A DNA stretch of 64,000 nt from Corallium rubrum (Eukaryota; Cnidaria; Anthozoa; Scleralcyonacea; Coralliidae): contig OZ035998.1 of NCBI GenBank assembly GCA_964035015.1, forward strand, positions 12,116,143 through 12,180,142. The letters are read 5' to 3'. Below are positions 1-14,429 of the stretch, piece after piece; positions within the stretch are counted from its first letter, which is position 1, and each line of letters opens with the position of its first letter. The notes beneath the pieces were generated by a model. It saw only the letters and a list, made by a program, of their open reading frames with translations, did no database searches and had not been told where the DNA came from. Made by a program: the position numbers and the translations under genes.

Positions 1-2686
1 TCCGACTGGAATTGCATGCACTCGCGACTCTGCTATATGTGCAGTGCATTGAAGATTGAAGTGACCACTTAGTTGTACTGAGGCTGTATGTTATCGAGAG
101 CTTATTCAACGAGTTTTGTATTATATATTATCCTGTGAAAACGGATATATTACAAGTACTGTAGTATAATATGTGGTATTTTTGTCGATAATGAACTACA
201 CGCTCCATCGATTTTTTGATGAAGGGAAATTTTGAATGTATATAGGAATATAATTTTCAAGGTTTGTGGAGAACTACAATTTTCAAGAAACGAATAGTTG
301 TTGATTTACTTTTGTAATATTTCCAGTGTAGTTTTGACCACTTTTCTTAATAATAATTTCTGTATAACGAAAAATTATAAGTCGCCCTTTTCACTTATAC
401 CTTCCAAAATTACCATGAGCCGCAAGTCATATAAAATTACTGAAGTCAGTGTAGTCATAACACAATCGATTATCAAACGTATAGTAAACTGAAAAGGAAT
501 GATCATCAAATTACAATTCTACGTCTTAAAAGGAATGTTCATATAAACCCTGTAGCCGCGAGCTTTCCCGCTTGCCGCGACGAATTTTTGTTGCACGCAA
601 ATTCGGCTCATTTGCAAAAATGTAACACAGAGACCTTACGACTGGGATCGAACGTATGGGATTCTGCGATGCTGTATGTATAGATATGGTACAGGTCTGG
701 GCATTGAGCTACGAATGCCTTTGGCTTTTCTGAGAGCTTATCCACGAGTTCATGTTGTATATAACATGCATGCATGGCGCAGCTTCCAATATCTGATTTT
801 TACTGGGATTTCTTCTGCTGTTTTTTGCAAGGGAAACGAAGGGGCGTGAATACGTAACAACGAATCTATCTTTGTGTTTATAGTTGTTACTGAAAACTTT
901 ATCAATATGTAACGTGCCGCCGATAGCAATGCAATATGTATATTATTCATAAAGGGAGATTAACCGATAGATTTCTGGGCGAAAAAAGCATAATTACAAA
1001 ATACTGCATGCCGTGATACTTCATGTTTATAACAAAATACCACATCCGATTATTAAAACACAAAATTACATTTGTCGGCAACAATTTAAATAGTTGTAGT
1101 CAAATTTCGAATTTTGTTCAAGTATCAATAATGTGCCGACTCACCCATCTTTGTGTTACTGTTATTATGGAGACTATGATATCAGCCTTGAAATGTGCAA
1201 AACAAAAGTGGTTTATGCTCTTTTTAAACTGAGGGTTAATTAAGATAAGATAACCCCGTGTTTTTTTTCGTTGGTATCGGGTAAACAGTCTGCGGATTTA
1301 CTATATTGCCCAGCTCATAAAATATTAACGAACAGAGAATATATCTGAATTTGTGTTTTTCTTTCTGTACAAGTTGTCGTATAGTTATTAATACTCAGCT
1401 AAAAACTCCGAGCTATAGCCAGATGCTCTAACTATTTGGGCCACTATAGTAGTCAGGCAGCAGTACGAGGTTTACTTTGAACGAGTTGATCGATCATATA
1501 TACTAGTAAACTTATCTAAAGTACTCCTAGGAGTGTAGCCAGATTGAAGGCTATTGTTAAATTGACCAAAAGATGCGTCAATATTAAAGCCGTGTACGTG
1601 TGTCAAGTATATACTTGTTGAGCTACAAGTGGCGCTTTATGTCAGTTACTTTCAAGTTTAACGACATATTTTACAGCAACAACTGAACAAGGCTTCATAA
1701 TTTCCAACTTGAAAGATCAATTTGAGCACGATATTAAATCCACGATTACAGCAACTATGTCTATAGAATATCCGACTTTGCTTTAAAATTGATATCGCGT
1801 ATATTGTTCGTGTGAATAATCGCATTCTATATAATCGCATTCTATATATAACATGCATGGATTTGTTTTCAGCGCGTTTCTGGATATCTGTTTTTTTGCT
1901 TTTTCTTTTATATCTAACGTCTCTTAAAATTTTCTTCTCTGCTAATTTTTCTCTTATCCGTCGGTCGATTGTGCGAGAGGTAGTCGCGGAAATCGTTTCA
2001 AATGTGAATTCTTGAAATTTCAGATTGTAGTTTACAATAGTGAATAATAGCCGTTATGTTTCTTTTCTAAAAAGACACTATATACCGATTTCCAAATACT
2101 TTTCCAAGAAAATCACAAATTTGTTGTGTTTACCAAAAAAAGTAACTCTGGAGGCTACTTTTTTCCGTTCTTATTATCCTGGAAAGTTTTCCTAAGAGGA
2201 AACTTGTCTTATTAAACCTGTATTATACTCACTAGTATACTACTATACAACTACAATATCTAGCGGCAACGGCAGCGGGGTTTAAACATGAACCTTATAT
2301 TGATAATGAATATAAACTGATCCGAACTCAACCAGAAGCAAATAACTGAAGCTTGTATTATGTGTAAACTATTATTTTAAAGGTAACCTTCGCCTTTCCC
2401 TTTGATGAACGATTTATCTATTTTTATTTTTCTAATGTGTGAAACTATTTAAGAAAACAGTGCTTTTTTTTCTGCGGTTGATGGAGCACCACCTACGGCC
2501 TGGTGGCGATCGTATCTCGTGAATCGAGCAATAACTAGTTTGGCTCCAGGCCCCTCGGGGATCGTAGTCATTAAAAGGGCACTTATGAGACACAATGCTG
2601 CCACACTCACCGCGAAACAGTCCAAGGTTCTTGGTATTGCGCATCTTCAAGAAACACGTAAGTCGACTTCGTCTTATGTTTGATTC

Positions 2687-2689
<3 letters not shown>
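1..2689. other. intergenic, no gene recognised
   Basis: All frames hold only short AT-rich ORFs without recognisable domains. A reading at 1857-1960 begins with a Met and a hydrophobic stretch like a signal peptide, but no splice donor in the phase needed by the downstream receptor gene follows it. No RNA gene or clear repeat is seen. Confidence 0.6.

Positions 2690-2767
<78 letters not shown>
2690..2767. repeat. (TA)n microsatellite
   Basis: About 39 uninterrupted TA units. The TYR-ILE dipeptide ORF running through it is an artefact of the repeat. Confidence 0.95.
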
Positions 2768-2768
<1 letters not shown>

Positions 2769-2771
<3 letters not shown>

Positions 2772-5700
2772 CATATATACTCTTTCTTAAGTGTTTCATT
2801 TCTCCATATTTTCTTTTATAATAACTGTTTTCTTCTTGTAATCCTAGGAAACTATAAAAGAAATGAATCGCAACGCATTCAACTGTGGTGCCGTCTTACT
2901 TTTTTCTCGTGAGTAAAACAAATTATGCTTTTTTCTTGTTCTTTGCTTGTTATGTTTATTTTAATGGTTCAGTTTGTGAGCGTAACGTTGGAATTTTCAC
3001 ATATGATTTTAGTTTGTCACGACTTAGATTTTTTCGAGGTTACGTTCTAAAATACAAAAACCGAGTGTTGCGTATAGGCGGTGATTTACGGCATGTATGC
3101 TTATAGTGGTGACAAGTTGTGAGATAATACTAAATAGGTGTTACTTGCAAATACTAAATAGGTGTTTATACAAATACGTATATGCCGTGTCTTGGTATGT
3201 TACTATTAATAAATAAAATATTTTAAGAAACGTAAGACCAGCAACTGAAATGTTTAAATACCAGATAAACACGACAAACTGTAAACAAAAATCTAGAAAC
3301 CTTAACGTGAGAAAAACAAAACGAGAGATTGATCGAAAGATCAAGTTGGTTATAAATACAAAATATTATTTTCTGTTTTGACTAGCATTTTTTGTTCGAA
3401 TACTCTTTTTCTGTTGCGTTTGTGCTTGCATTTTGTTTTTGCTTCGAATTTTCGCACGGAACGATTCTTACAAACTATATAATATTGAAATTAATGATTT
3501 TTTACCCAAAAGATCGCATGCATGCAAGCATGCTTATAAAGGATCACTGTTTGTGCTGTCATGCGGTAGTCCAGCTGCGGTATTAAAACATTTATAATTG
3601 CGGTTGCTTGACAGCAATTACTGGTTTAGAGTTCGCAAGGCGGCAGATATTGTATATCTATAAATATATGGTTAAATATGTATCACCTGCTGCCACCCAC
3701 GATTTCTAGTGAAGATTCAGAACTCTGATTATAAAGCGTGCACGACCATGTAAAAAAGTCTTGTCGGAGGCGTATCGTTTAGTTTAGTATTTCAATTTAC
3801 ACACCCAGGTCGGTCTGTGTAACAAACCTGCCCCGATGATGTTTTGCGATTGTTTCGAAAAACCGAAAAAGTGTTATTAAATCGGCCTTTATAAATCATT
3901 ATGTTAAGACTGACAAACTGCAACGAAATACGCTACGTTCGCCCAGGCTAGAATTTCTCATGTAATCGCCAAAAAAATTTCGCTTGGGAATATATATATA
4001 TATATATATATATAAAGCGTGAAGTATAGTTACCTAGTCTTTAAGGTAACTATACTTCATGCTTTATATTTTGCTCTATCTATACGGTATTGAGCACTCT
4101 CTAACATTTCGTGAATATATATGGACGCGTGGGCATTGTGCATAAATGTATAAGGGGTGGTTTTTAAATTCTGACATTTTCTCGCTCTCTGTGTGTTCTC
4201 GTTTTGGCGCGATCTGAAATAGTCATGTAATTACAGAGGCATATTTTTATGTAATGAATTACTAAGTAATTCTCTGCGTGTTTGTAATTTTTATTGCGTG
4301 TCAGTGGACAACGCAAGGAGCAATTTAAACATGCATGATTATGTGACATTTCTAATCATCAACGAGAGCCACGCACACAAGACCAAGTTTACCTCGACAA
4401 GTTTTTTGTTAACAAGTTTATTTGATCGGCGTTTTTTTACAAGTTTTTCGTTGTTCAAATGCTGGCCATGCTACAACAGTGACATTTTGCCGGGCGTTGC
4501 GGAAAACATACTTGTCAGCCTTGTCTGTACACAATTGGACTAATCGGAACCAAATCGTGTCCTGATACATGCGATTTACTAGATTTACTATAGTACTGCA
4601 GTCGTTTTCTGGCTACTTTCATACGTAAATCGGTTGTACTAGGAGAATAATCGAATCCGATTATAACCAACGCTCCTTAAGGTTGTCAAGGAAAACTGTA
4701 TGTATATATGAGATTATATATACGCATGCATGCAGTACGTCACTTCACTTCGCACCCAACTTCAAAGACCACTAAGCTGACCACAGACCATTGCCCCTTG
4801 CAGGTTTCGTTTACGTTGAAACTTATATATTTTAAAGTTTAATATAATACAATGGCCGTTCGTGGGCAGATATAACCGTCAAGGAAAATTTTTCCTGTCG
4901 TACACACGAGCGAGATATATACTTCAACGTTGACCTGATAATGTGTGGGCCTGTTACGCAACAACAGCAAAGCCAAAGGCAAAACAGCAATCCGACATCA
5001 TGGTAAACTCGCTCGTGCAGGAAAGATTGTTGCCTAATTTGCCATACTGATTTCGTTTTCTTATATTCCTTTTTCTCCAGTTCCTGTAGTATTAGTATGC
5101 AAGGGTGAATATGCATGATTAACGATTTCCACTCGAGAAATGTTTGAGACATTAATTAAACACATTTTTACATGCAAGTGTAGTCATGGGTGTGGACATG
5201 CAGTCTTGGTTGGGTTGTGGTCTCAGTTATTTCCTTGCCCCGGTGTGAGATTTCTCCAATCTCAAATATCCCCTGTTCTGGTATAGCGCTTGTTTTTTTC
5301 TCAAATGGTTTGCTTAACATATTCAAACATATTAAATTTTCTAGTTTCTATACCCATTTATCATCCAAATCATAAAATAATTTGCTGTCTTGCATGCACA
5401 TAAACGAAGTTCTAGTTCGGTCGGTTTATACCTTTTGAAAAGGTGAAAGATATTCTTAAAAGATTGTGTTTTCTATAGCTAAAACGACGAGTTGCTACTT
5501 TGGCTTCGAAGAGTCCGCTGCTAATTCTCTTCGTGACGCCCGAAGCATGTTTTCCATAAAGCGAATTTTATCGCACTTGTGCTGCAGCATACGAACACTT
5601 CTCGTTTTCGTTAAACATTTTGCTTACTAACATCTACATCAACATCACCTGTCACTTTTTACAATGCCGTTTTTTAAGTTCTATTGTCATCTTTTAAGTT

Positions 5701-6716
5701 CACGCGGATCAAATGTAATAAACAGAACACAAAATTTGACTGTACTGTTTAACAAAGTGCATTTCGGTTGGGCTTTGAAATGCGTAATGACTATCTCAGG
5801 ATGGGGGAGTACTGTGACTTTTATAACCTGCATGATTTACCGTTACCAATTGCTATCGTCGTTTCCTGATAAGTGTGAACCCAGCATAATGGAAAATTAT
5901 TGAAAAAATCTAGCATGTTGGCGGGGTTTATCGTATATGATCTGAATTGAAAGTCAAGACGTTTAATTTTGGTCATGCAGGCTTCACGCTGATGTCATTA
6001 TTTCTTTTTTTCTTCTAAAAACCTGAGTAAAAATTAATGGTATATATTATATATGTGGGCGTATCGGTTTGTTTACGAGTTTCATTAAGAACTTGGATGT
6101 AATGAACACAATTCATTCCCGCGCGTATTTTGTGGGATTGCATGTGGATGAGATAATTAAAAGCAGTCGAGTTGAAATTGCTTCGCTGAGCAGTTTAAGA
6201 AATAGAGGTTAAACAGTGATTTCATCAAGTAATATTGCAAAGTTTAAAGTGTGATTTTTGGTCACGATATGTGTGCAAATATAAAACAACAATTTAATAA
6301 GTGAGAAAACGGTGAAATGCTTCAAAGACAACCTATACATGTATGGCTCACTCGTGGATGCCATGCCGTTAGTCTCAAGAACTCAATATTTTTACTTCAC
6401 TGGTTAACTTTTCGTGCTTTAGCCGGTATACTGGGGGAGGGGAAGCGGATCATATTGTAAAATGCATGTATATAAATATGACGAAAGACAAAATGAAATA
6501 AGGGAAACTTACGTTTGCCATAATCGTATATAGACGATCGCTTATACAGTATAAAAAAGCCTTATTGGAATCGGGTTATATTTGCGTGTTTATTTTTATA
6601 TCTTGTTTCTAGTTTGGTATATGGTTTCTCGAAGTACAAAGTGCACGTGAGATATTTTTGTCCTGCTATTTTTGCGTAATGAACAAGCTTATTAAAATCT
6701 GAATGCCTCTTTACTT
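2769..6716. other. intergenic, no gene recognised
   Basis: AT-rich sequence without coding signal. It contains a short AT tract and hairpin near 4.0 kb (listed separately). A short piece at 3834-3876 (GATGATG ... TTTCGAAAAACC) faintly resembles the terminal-repeat module of Penelope-like elements but is too degraded to call. Confidence 0.5.
4011..4068. repeat. hairpin next to an AT tract
   Basis: Two 24-base arms, one beginning TATAAAGCGTGAAG and the other ending CTTCATGCTTTATA, pair with one mismatch around a 10-base loop. A (TA)n tract at 3990-4012 abuts the left arm. This looks like a small fold-back element; no target duplication was found. Confidence 0.7.
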
Positions 6717-8398
<1,682 letters not shown>

Positions 8399-8646
8399 GA
8401 ACGAACGAACGAACGAACGAACGAACGAACGAACGAACGAACGAACGAACGAACGAACGAACGAACGAACGAACGAACGAACGAACGAACGAACGAACGA
8501 ACGAACGAACGAACGAACGAACGAACGAACGAACGAACGAACGAACGAACGAACGAACGAACGAACGAACGAACGAACGAACGAACGAACGAACGAACGA
8601 ACGAACGAACGAACGAACGGACGAACGAACGAACGAACGAACGAAT
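8399..8646. repeat. (ACGA)n microsatellite
   Basis: About 60 near-perfect tetranucleotide units with a single G variant near 8620 and a degenerate right edge. The overlapping NERT-repeat ORFs are artefacts. Confidence 0.97.
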
Positions 8647-8893
8647 GAATATAAAGCGATGCTAACTCATGACTCGCCAGGCCTTCGGAATTAAAAGGTT
8701 ACATCCAACTCGCCAGACAAAAATATAACACAGCATTTGCATAAAACACAGCATAATAATATGTAATTCAAAATTTTTTATTGTTAAATTTCTTAATTAA
8801 TGTTTTATCAGCAACATAATTCGATTAACCTGGACACATTACCATAATATCGTTTATGCATGAACAGATATTTATTTCGGAGTTTCTTAGAAT

Positions 8894-9310
8894 TACTGAA
8901 TCTTAAGATTGAATTATAAAATTGTAAGATTGAATCCTTGAATTCTAAGATTGAATTATTAAATCCTAAGCTTGAATTATTGAATCTTAAGATCGATGCA
9001 TTGAACCATAGTCAATCGAGATGTGGTCTGGAAACTCGGCAAACTTCAAAGCGTCTATAATGAGCTGTGATTTTATGTTGAACCGTACCTTACACCGTGC
9101 ACATCCTTTGTTTTAGGTTTATTAATATTTAAATAGCACGGTTGAGTGATTGAACTGAAACGTTGCTATTGGACAATTCGTTCATTATACTAAAATACAA
9201 TGTGTTCAGTGACCGTGCACCGTGCACAAAAATGCATGCATAAAGGCGAACAATGATTGAACCCTAAGATTGAATAATAAAATTCTAAGATTAAACCATT
9301 GAATCCCGGT
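8894..9310. repeat. degenerate TTGAATYHTAAGA tandem repeat
   Basis: Loose copies of a motif of about 18 bases (AAGATTGAATTATTGAATC and variants) lie at 8894-9006 and resume at 9256-9305. A MITE copy at 9007-9255 interrupts them. Confidence 0.65.
9007..9255 (+). mobile_element. MITE family A, 3'-deleted copy
   Basis: Begins with the family terminus CATAGTCAATCGAGAT and follows the copies at 13939-14236 and 14430-14727 through the GTGCACCGTGCAC box and GGCGAACAA, then ends at ATG. The rest of the right terminal repeat is missing. ATTGAAC stands on both sides (9000-9006 and 9256-9262), as expected for a 7-bp target duplication, but the local TTGAAT repeat could supply this match by chance. Confidence 0.7.
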
Positions 9311-9546
9311 AACATAATACACATTATATAATTTAAATATGCCAGAAGTACTAGCTAATTATACTAATTATTAAATTATGTAATTATAATTATAATTATA
9401 ATAAGTACAAATATGAATGTAATTATAGATCTAATTATGAATGAAATAATATGTTAATTTTTTAGTTATTATTGTGTTCGGTAAACTGTAAAATGGTTTT
9501 GAAATTAGTTGAAAATATAATTACAACTGATTTTTTTTTGCTTTAG

Positions 9547-9725
9547 TTCTATATATGCCAGTAATCTTTTCACTAGTCCCAGCAATGCTCAACGAAACAG
9601 ATGAGTATCGCTTGTTGCAAAATATGTTTAGTGGCTACAACCACTCGCTTGTTCGTCCTGTTAACGATAGCTCACAGCCAGTCAGAGTTGAATTTCAGAT
9701 GAAGCTAAGCAGGCTCGTCAAAGTG
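9547..9725 (+). CDS. nAChR-like receptor, exon 2 (start of ligand-binding domain)
   Basis: The acceptor TTTGCTTTAG ends at 9546; the donor GTAGGT starts at 9726, phase 0. The translated segment carries the N-terminal helix and first strands (DEYRLLQNMFSGYN, then SLVRPVNDSSQPVRVEF), a standard nAChR pattern. Two sites (NHS, NDS) fit N-glycosylation. The ATG at 9555 gives only a weak, short hydrophobic leader (MPVIFSLVPAML). The two bases after the acceptor leave the frame open upstream, so an earlier exon ending in phase 1 is likely and 9555 may not be the true start. Confidence 0.85.
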
Positions 9726-9800
9726 GTAGGTAGATAAATAGAGAATGGTACATAGATGTTCTAAAATTATTAATTTATCCATTTATTCATTCCATTTACT

Positions 9801-9882
9801 ACATTTCATTCATTCATTCATTCATTCATTCATTCATTCATTCATTCATTCATTCATTCATTCATTCATTCATTCATTCATT
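9801..9882. repeat. (ATTC)n microsatellite in intron
   Basis: About 20 ATTC units, then a degenerate ATTC-rich tail to about 10060, all inside the intron after exon 2. Confidence 0.9.
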
Positions 9883-10364
9883 CTGTGCATCCATTCACTC
9901 CATTTCTTCCCCTTATTCCATGTATTCTAGTCATTCCATTTATTCTGTCATTTCATTTATTCCATTCATTCATTCCGTTCATTCCATTTATTATATTCAT
10001 TCAATTAATTTCATTTATTTATTCATTCATATATCTATTCATCTAGCTATTTATGCTTTTAGCTACCCATCCACCCCATCTTTTCATTAATTCATTCGTT
10101 CATCTAACCACCCAGTGGCAATCTTCCAATAGATAGAACCGTGGAGTGTATAAATGGTCGCAACGACCGTTTTGTATAAATGGTCGCAACGACCGTTTAC
10201 GAAACCTAAAATTGCAGCCGAAAGACTTTGGTTTTGTATTTTCACAACTGGTCTTGGCTTTGTTTTTAATATCTATATATTTCTCCACTGGAAATGTATC
10301 TCAAATCAACTAGAATTCGTAGAATATCGTTGGGATACTAGTTAATTGTTTTTATTGTGTTTAG

Positions 10365-10409
10365 AATTCTAGAGAGACGACGCTTGTGACTGATGTATGG
10401 GTCACCCAG
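10365..10409 (+). CDS. nAChR-like receptor, 45-bp exon 3 (loop D)
   Basis: Exactly 15 codons between TGTGTTTAG and GTAACT, phase 0 at both ends. They read NSRETTLVTDVWVTQ, which aligns with the 15-residue exon of vertebrate nAChRs. The Trp of loop D (complementary-face aromatic residue) is present. The precise length and phase make this call strong although the exon is too short to stand out by ORF length. Confidence 0.92.
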
Positions 10410-10448
10410 GTAACTTCTTTGTTTTTGATTGACATATTCAGTGTGACA

Positions 10449-10601
10449 TGTCCGTCCGTCCGTCCGTCCGTCCGTCCGTCCGTCCGTCCGTCCGTCCGTC
10501 CGTCCGTCCGTTTGTTTGTTTGTTTGTTTGTTTGTTTGTTTGTTTGTTTGTTTGTTTGTTTGTTTGTTTGTTTGTTTGTTTGTTTGTTTGTTTGTTTGTT
10601 T
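10449..10601. repeat. compound microsatellite (GTCC)n-(GTTT)n
   Basis: About 15 GTCC units run directly into about 22 GTTT units, intronic. Overlapping ORFs on both strands are artefacts. Confidence 0.95.
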
Positions 10602-10692
10602 AATTGCTTTCTTGCCTTTCACCTGTATATTTCAAAAAGAATTTTTTAAACATCTGACTGAGATTCCTTGCTTATAGTCTATGGACGGTAGT

Positions 10693-10696
<4 letters not shown>

Positions 10697-10763
<67 letters not shown>

Positions 10764-10856
10764 CAGTTCACAGTCCATAGTTTAGTCTAGTCTAGTCTAG
10801 TCTAGTCTAGTCTAGTCTAGTCTAGTCTAGTCTAGTCTAGTCTAGTCTAGTCTAGT
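10697..10856. repeat. (AT)n and (TAGTC)n arrays
   Basis: A 64-bp AT tract at 10697-10760 is bracketed by TGGACGGTAGTCCATA and the inverted-looking GTTCACAGTCCATAG. It is followed by a pentanucleotide TAGTC array at 10784-10856. Confidence 0.93.
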
Positions 10857-11022
10857 TTTTGTTGTCGTTATTATATGTTCTGGTTAAAATAAAATGGGAT
10901 TTACATACGTCTTGTTGTCTATTAATCCCATCAGTCATATTTAGTTATTGTTAATAAAAATAAGAGTTGTTTGAGGGTAAACTGACAAATTATGCTCACG
11001 TGGGTCTTGTTTTGGTTTTCAG

Positions 11023-11132
11023 AAATGGAATAATCCCTTTTTAACTTGGGAACCAAAAAAGTATGGTGGAATAAAAACTATTCATGCTCAATCAAAAGAC
11101 GTTTGGGTGCCAGATACTGCGTTGGTCAACAA
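11023..11132 (+). CDS. nAChR-like receptor, 110-bp exon 4 (loop A)
   Basis: Acceptor TTGGTTTTCAG, donor GTAAGT, length exactly 110 bp as in vertebrate nAChR genes. It begins KWNNPFLTWEPKKYGGIK and ends in the loop A signature WVPDTALVN. The canonical loop A is WxPDxxLYN; here Val replaces the cage tyrosine (Tyr93 of muscle alpha1). The last two bases (AA) form a split codon with the next exon, giving Asn. Confidence 0.93.
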
Positions 11133-11139
11133 GTAAGTG

Positions 11140-11215
11140 AATAAATATATACAAATGTAAGATATGATTGTTCTATCAATAAATATATACAAATATAAGA
11201 TATGATTGTTCTATC
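11140..11215. repeat. 38-bp unit duplicated in tandem
   Basis: Two copies starting AATAAATATATACAAAT are arranged head to tail with one difference. The duplication starts eight bases after the splice donor of exon 4. Confidence 0.9.
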
Positions 11216-11280
11216 TGAAACTTGAAGTGCCTGTGCAACGGAAAAATTAGTTTGAAATAGATTATTGTGTTTAAAAATAG

Positions 11281-12110
11281 TCTTAAAGAGCCTGTGCAAC
11301 GAAACTCCACCCCAGTTTTTTGTGATTGCATTTGAGAGAACACTTAGGATGACAAATTAACATCTTTCGTACGAAGTGACTTTTTGAAAGAGCATCAATT
11401 TTATGGCGCTTCCAGGGGGGAGCGGTCGAGCAGCAGTCTGCTATCGCAGACTACAATTTTAAGATGGTCCAAATATTTTACACACAACTACGCACGCTTT
11501 ATATGCTTTTTATACGCTTTTACATGCTACATGCATGTAAGTGATAATTTTTAAACACTTTTGATAAGTACTCTCAAAGAAAATCATACTTTTCTAAAAA
11601 GTCATTATACAGTGTGATGTCATAAGTATGACATTTGCATATCAAACAAACCTGAATATCTCAAGAATGAAGCACGGAAACGGCGAAATTTTACGAAAGA
11701 TGTTACTTTGTCTTTTTAAGTGTTCTTTAAAATGCAATCATAAAAAAAACTGGGGTGAAATTTCGTTGCCTATAGGCACTTTAAAATTATAAAGTTTTGC
11801 GTTTACGCTTCATACATATCTTATGACCTCGTTCTTGAGATATTAAGATTTGTTTGATATGTAAATTGTCATACTTATTACGTCATCTTTAACAATATTT
11901 AATGAAATCATTTAGAATTTTGCACGTTTAATGTCTTGGAATAGACAAGTAGACATACATGTTCAGTCATGTCAAGGGATTTCTTAAATAGTTGCAAAGA
12001 TACATGCACCGGCTTTTTCAATAAGCGTGATGTCATGCTGTAAGTATGACAATTTACATATAAAACAAGTGTCACTTTATAAGACGAAATTTTCACCTTT
12101 CGTTTTTATT
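11281..12110. mobile_element. fold-back MITE of the TGACGTCA/ATATCTCAAGAACGA family, diverged
   Basis: The left end TCTTAAAGAGCCTGTGCAAC and a right end near 11785 (GTTGCCTATAGGCACTTTAA) form inverted arms of about 80 bases that share CACCCCAGTTTTTT. Internal and downstream segments (ATATCTCAAGAATGAAG at about 11660; its reverse form at 11830-11890; a further arm at 12030-12110) carry the core seen intact at 56603-57085. It lies in the receptor intron and is probably two overlapping or nested copies. Confidence 0.65.
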
Positions 12111-13890
12111 TCATCATTGTAAAGTATACCCACCTATAACCTACTTTACGAAGTTTTAACTCGAAATTCAAAAAGAGGCGCTGTTATTGCGATTGGAAAT
12201 CTTAAATTTGACGGCCGCCATTAAAATTTCCAAAGTGTACTCTAATAATGTAACTCGAGAAGGCCTTTGACGTCATTTTCTTTAGAATACAAGAGGTTGT
12301 CAGTGAATGAAAAATAAAATATTCCATCATTCCATCAACAGTTATATAGGGTTGTAGTAATGAATGAGATTATTCTGCAGGGATTGCGCGGCATATAAGC
12401 CCAATTGACAAATCATACGAGCAAACTTGGATTAGGTTTGTTCAGAACATAACGCGCCGACACGCAATTTAAACTAGATAATACACCAGATTGTTCCATT
12501 CAATTTTCCATGAAGATTTTTAGAGCGACCTTACTACAAACAAGCGTTTTTCAGCGTGGTATATAATGTGCCTAGTATTTGAAAGATTAACAAAACTTTG
12601 GAGGCAGAGCAGTCTCGAGCTCCAAGGAAGTGAACCGTTGGGGAAAATATTAAGCACCATGGTTGCAATGGTACATAGCTCCACTTTACTTTTATTTAAG
12701 ATTATAAAATATATCATGTAAGTAAAGCAAACGACAACGAAGATTAAATTTGATGTATTGTACTTGTATATATAAAATACATGTATTTACTAGCAATTCA
12801 TTTAGTATTTTAATACTTAAAGAAATGACAGAATTATATATACTGAGGCCTACTAGTTTTCTAACTTTTCCTTTTCTGTCACTGTATAATTTCCGACATG
12901 AGAGAAATGCTCTCGGACTTTTGAATTTCTATAGTGCCAGCAGCATCTACAGCGACATTCTTCGGACTTCGCCATCTGGCATCAAATACAAGCTATAGCC
13001 ACATTCATACCACATAAAGATACGCATCTTCTTCCTGTGTCTCTAGCAGACTAATACTGTCTTTTTCAAGAAGAAACCACGACGTCAGAATTAAAATGTT
13101 GCACCTATATAGAAAATTCATTGTACTTTTTTTCGACAATATCTTGTTCGTATTGCGCGATTATCGATCTCGTCAGCCGAAGCAATACAGTCATCGTTCT
13201 GGCAAATTCCGAAACTAGATTCGTCAAAATGGGCTACCATATACTCCAAACATACATCCGTTTCAATCCATAGTCAGCACAACAACTAAATGGTGACGAA
13301 TTCGACTTTTTTGTTGTCAAATTATATGCGCTCTCGTTGTTTAATCTTCCTTAGCCGCGTCACGCAAGTTTGGGCTAAGAAATTAGGTCATTATCCCGTC
13401 GGTAAATGTGTTAGGTCCCATCAATATTCACAGTGAAGAAAATTTTAATGGCGGACGCAATTTTCAGCACTTCAAACGTTTATAACTATAAACCTATTTG
13501 TTTATTATATCGGTCCAAATTTTGTACACGGGGTATTTATATCTCAATAAAGTTCGCCGAAGTTAAATTTTCGCAAAACTTTAATTATGGTCGATTTTTC
13601 GTCTAATGTTAAAACTAATTTTAAACCCAAGAATTTATTTTGAACTTAATTTTTTGTTGCATAAGCTCTTTAAAAATGCCATGTAATGTCGTTTTAGAAA
13701 TAGTTTCATAGTCACCGCTTCAAACAATTTTAATTCGAAATGATTGTAAGAATATTTGAAACTGTATTTTTATTTTTTAAACTATATGTGAACCGATGTA
13801 ATTCAGTTTTTTACTGCAAAAATGGTCTATTAAAATAATAATAATTCTAGATCTTATTTAAAGATATAAAAAAACAATAACTAATGTAAA
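12111..13890. other. intron sequence, nothing recognised
   Basis: AT-rich intron between exons 4 and 5 with no coding signal or RNA gene. A weak resemblance to LINE 3' sequence only begins near 13.9 kb. Confidence 0.5.
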
Positions 13891-13938
13891 AAAGATCTAG
13901 TGTGTCCAAAACTTCGCAGCACGTGTCATAACTGGAAT

Positions 13939-14236
13939 CATAGTCAATCGAGATATGGTCTGGAAACTCAGCTAAAGTCTTTGGTCTATCTTTTTGTTCG
14001 CCTTTATGCATTTTCGTGCACGGTGCACGGTCACTGAACACATTGTATTTTAGTATAATGAACGAATTGTCCAATAGCAACATTTCAGTTCAATCACTCA
14101 ACCGTGTTATTTAAATATTAATAAACCTAAAACAAAGGATGTGCACGGTGTAAGGTACGGTTCAACATAAAATCACAGCTCATTATAGGCGCTTTGAAGT
14201 TTACCGAGTTTCCAGACCATATCTCGATTGACTATG
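13939..14236 (-). mobile_element. MITE family A, complete copy with 7-bp target duplication
   Basis: 298 bp. The termini CATAGTCAATCGAGATATGG and CCATATCTCGATTGACTATG form inverted repeats of at least 30 bases. CTGGAAT flanks both sides (13932-13938, 14237-14243). A GC-rich palindromic box, GTGCACGGTGCACGG, lies about 75 bases from the left end. There is no coding capacity. It is inserted in the LINE tail, in the orientation opposite to the copy at 14430. Confidence 0.92.
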
Positions 14237-14429
14237 CTGGAATCTACAACTTCGATCATATCACCCATGCTTTAATTAATGAGTTGAAGTGGCTTCCAGT
14301 GCCAAAATAACTTTACTTGCATGTGTGATGCTGTCATGGCATTTAAATGCATAAATGGTCTTGTTCCCGCTTATTTATCCACCTTTGTGAAAGACATACA
14401 ATTAGTGGTCGTGCAACGAGACATTCGAG

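Noticed and set aside
1812..2015. Possible signal peptide exon (MDLFSARFWISVFLLFLLYL) for the downstream receptor
   Set aside because: Hydrophobic leader looks plausible, but the nearby donor (GTAGTC) is in phase 0 while the receptor exon at 9547 needs phase 1, and the distance is 7.5 kb. Not supported.
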